Of a stretch of 59,969 nt of DNA, positions 58,270 to 59,969 are shown in pieces. The notes beneath the pieces were generated by a model. That model was not told the DNA's origin, made no database searches, and saw only the letters and a program-made list of their open reading frames with translations. This DNA is from Fundidesulfovibrio agrisoli (GTDB lineage Bacteria; Desulfobacterota; Desulfovibrionia; Desulfovibrionales; Desulfovibrionaceae): contig NZ_JAKZKX010000024.1 of assembly GCF_022808715.1 (NCBI RefSeq), forward strand, positions 1 through 59,969. Direction: 5' to 3'. The translations under genes were made by a program, and so were the position numbers. Numbering within the stretch: position 1 is the first letter of the stretch; every line of letters starts with the position of its first letter.

Positions 58270-59718
58270 ATGGCTTACAAGGACCTGCAGGAATTCATCC
58301 GCGTCATCGAAAAACACGGCGAGCTCAGGCGCGTCGGCGTGGAGCTGGACCCCTACCTCGAAATCGCGGAGGTCACGGACCGGGTGAGCAAGTCCGCCGG
58401 GCCGGCCGTCCTGTTCGAGAACGTGAAGGGCAGCAAGTTCCCCGTGCTGACCAACGCCTTCGGCTCCTACAACCGGATGAACCTCTCCCTTGAGGTTGAA
58501 AGCCTGGACGCCCTGGCCGAGCACATCGAGACCTTCATGGAGGTCAAGAAGCCCGACGGCATCATCGAAAAGCTCAAGCTGCTGCCCAAGCTGGCGCGCA
58601 TGGCCAACATCTTCCCCAAGGAGGTCACCAAGGCCCCCTGCCAGGAAGTCGTCCACACCGGCGACGACGTGGACCTCTCCATCATGCCCGTGCTCACCAC
58701 CTGGCCCGGCGACGCGGGGCCCTTCATCACCTTGCCCCTGGTCATCACCAAGAACCCCGAGACCGGGGTGCGCAACATGGGCATGTACCGCATGCAGGTG
58801 TTCGACAAGAACACCACCGGCATGCACTGGCACAAGCACAAGGGCGGGGCCTACCACTACCACCTGGCCGAGAAGCTGGGCAAACGCCTGGAGGTGGCCG
58901 TGGCCATCGGCGCGGACCCCGCCGTGACCTACGCCGCCACCGCGCCCATCCCCGACGAGATCGACGAGATCATCTTCGCCGGGTTCCTGCGCGAGTCCCC
59001 GGTGGAGATGGTCCAGTGCAAGACCGTGGACCTGCAGGTGCCCGCCAACGCCCAATTCATCCTCGAAGGCTACGTGGAGCCGGGCGAGCGCCGCCGCGAA
59101 GGCCCCTTCGGCGACCACACCGGCTACTATTCGCTGGCCGACAACTATCCCGTGTTCCACGTGACCGCCCTGACCCACCGCAAGGACGCCATCTACCCCG
59201 CGACCCTGGTGGGGCCGCCCCCCATGGAGGACTGCTACATGGGCAAGGCCACGGAGCGGCTCTTCCTGCCGCTCATCAAGAAGTCCCTGCCCGAGGTCAA
59301 GGACATCAACCTCCCCCTGGAGGGCGTGTTCCACAACCTCTGCTTCGTCTCCATCGACAAGCGCTACCCCGGCCAGACCCGCAAGGTCATGTACGCGCTG
59401 TGGGGCATGGGCCAGATGATGTTCACCAAGGTCATCGTGGTGGTGGACGCCGAGGTCAACGTGCAGAACGTCTCGGAGGTGCTCTGGCGCCTGGGCAACA
59501 ACGTGGACTGGCGGCGCGACATCGTGGTGCTGGAAGGCCCCACCGACGCCCTGGACCACGCCTGCCCCCTGCCCCACTACGGCGGCAAGATCGGCATCGA
59601 CGCCACCAAGAAGACCGCCGAGGAAGGCCACTACCGCGAGTGGCCCGACGCCCTGACCATGAGCAAGGACGTCAAGGCCAAGATCAGCGGCCTCTGGAGC
59701 AGCCTGGGCATCGACTAA
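58270..59718 (+). CDS. ubiD: UbiD-family decarboxylase
   Basis: A 482-residue prenylated-FMN-dependent decarboxylase. Family blocks are LEIAEVTDRVSKSAGPAVLFENVKG near the N-terminus, GMYRMQVFDKNTTGMHWHKHKGG, and the active-site segment EGPFGDHTGYYS. The C-terminal half ends with the IGIDATKKT motif common to UbiD. In sulfate reducers such enzymes decarboxylate an intermediate of menaquinone synthesis (futalosine route), or aromatic acids; which one is not shown by the sequence. UbiX, which makes the flavin cofactor, is not in the window. A strong terminator follows. Confidence 0.9.
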   Translation: MAYKDLQEFIRVIEKHGELRRVGVELDPYLEIAEVTDRVSKSAGPAVLFENVKGSKFPVLTNAFGSYNRMNLSLEVESLDALAEHIETFMEVKKPDGIIEKLKLLPKLARMANIFPKEVTKAPCQEVVHTGDDVDLSIMPVLTTWPGDAGPFITLPLVITKNPETGVRNMGMYRMQVFDKNTTGMHWHKHKGGAYHYHLAEKLGKRLEVAVAIGADPAVTYAATAPIPDEIDEIIFAGFLRESPVEMVQCKTVDLQVPANAQFILEGYVEPGERRREGPFGDHTGYYSLADNYPVFHVTALTHRKDAIYPATLVGPPPMEDCYMGKATERLFLPLIKKSLPEVKDINLPLEGVFHNLCFVSIDKRYPGQTRKVMYALWGMGQMMFTKVIVVVDAEVNVQNVSEVLWRLGNNVDWRRDIVVLEGPTDALDHACPLPHYGGKIGIDATKKTAEEGHYREWPDALTMSKDVKAKISGLWSSLGID

Positions 59719-59746
59719 GCCCGGTCAGCTAACCCAATCAGATTGA

Positions 59747-59785
59747 AAGCGCCCCACGGCTCAGATCCGTGGGGCGCTTGTTCTT
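59747..59785 (+). terminator. Rho-independent terminator of ubiD
   Basis: A perfect 13-bp stem (59747-59759 with 59767-59779) is followed by a T-rich tract, 28 bp after the stop. Confidence 0.92.
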
Positions 59786-59814
59786 TCCAGAGCTGAAAAC
59801 ACTGAGAAGAGAGC

Positions 59815-59875
59815 CACCGGCGGCCAGAGGGCCTTCGGCCCTCTGGACTCCCTTTTCGCTTCGCCTTCACCGCGG
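59815..59875. repeat. REP-like hairpin element, copy 2
   Basis: A perfect 10-bp stem (59824-59833 with 59837-59846) with a 3-base loop, flanked by GAGCCACCGGCGG on the left and by ACTCCC and GCTTCGCC on the right. Read on the minus strand it matches copy 1 at 28570-28652 (GTCCAG-stem-CTGGCCGCCGG-GGCTC). Confidence 0.6.
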
Positions 59876-59969
59876 AAGTCCGCCTCCAACGTGATAGGAC
59901 GCTGTGTCTTCCGGCGGGGCCTCCGGGCGCGAAGCCGAAGGATGTTCTTCAAATGCGTCCGAGGTTTCG
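59876..59969. other. Right end of the window, no feature seen
   Basis: The last 94 bp, after the repeat copy, contain no recognised gene. It could be intergenic or the edge of the next gene outside the window. Confidence 0.4.

Overview
This window reads as chromosome from a high-GC sulfate-reducing deltaproteobacterium of the Desulfovibrionales type. I infer this from gene content rather than any database search. The evidence is an adenylate kinase with the Cys/His/Cys/Cys LID metal site described for Desulfovibrio gigas, a bacteriohemerythrin, a siroheme/haem cluster (precorrin-2 dehydrogenase, CcsA-like protein, HemA), a NIL-domain ferredoxin, a deoxyhypusine-synthase-like protein, a UbiD decarboxylase, and strongly GC-biased codon use. 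Genes are densely packed on both strands; most is housekeeping sequence, with only short accessory patches.

Layout. 1-612: no gene, but four tandem leftward promoters about 104 bp apart, suggesting a stable-RNA operon just outside the left edge. 613-6105: asnS, then rightward ftsY, an HD-domain protein and a RecQ helicase. 6115-6626: a ParE/RHH toxin-antitoxin pair. 6780-11876: leftward carB, purF and a small conserved-looking gene. 12082-15411: rightward lspA, a PLDc_N membrane protein, CpoB/YbgF lipoprotein, NIL ferredoxin, PilZ protein and CheZ. 15488-19198: leftward cell-surface sugar genes (SGNH protein, CgeB-like and family 9 glycosyltransferases). 19276-25293: rightward sirC, ccsA-like, hemA, a small protein, hemerythrin, tilS, adk and uracil-DNA glycosylase. 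25603-28417: an SGNH-like protein interrupted near its end by an in-frame TAG, then a radical SAM/SPASM protein.

28744-39817 is a long leftward block: cheW (separately terminated), mfd, a PPIase lipoprotein, surA-like, rodZ-like, recO, glyQ, glyS, and rpsT with its own promoter and a TTG start. 40022-43390 holds a small acidic protein (rightward), then leftward icd, an EamA transporter and an AraC regulator. 43491-45486 has two identical tRNA-Asp genes, a tRNA-Val, and between the tRNA-Asp copies a short-chain dehydrogenase carrying a cysteine cluster plus a small Cys-rich protein. 45691-52283 is rightward: a lipase-like protein, a hybrid histidine kinase with a periplasmic ABC-substrate-binding domain, its sigma54 response regulator, and a methyltransferase-cupin fusion. 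52409-53911 is a MarR regulator and a ferredoxin-type reductase behind a perfect palindromic operator. 53939-59718 holds LysE, the DHS-like protein, an acyl-CoA ligase, a cyclic-nucleotide-binding protein and UbiD.

No CRISPR array, prophage, transposase or integrase is visible. The points most worth following are the in-frame TAG at 26920-26922, the tandem promoter array at the left edge, the cysteine-cluster dehydrogenase between duplicate tRNA-Asp genes, the methyltransferase-cupin fusion beside the sensor system, and a dispersed hairpin repeat whose two copies differ by compensatory stem changes.
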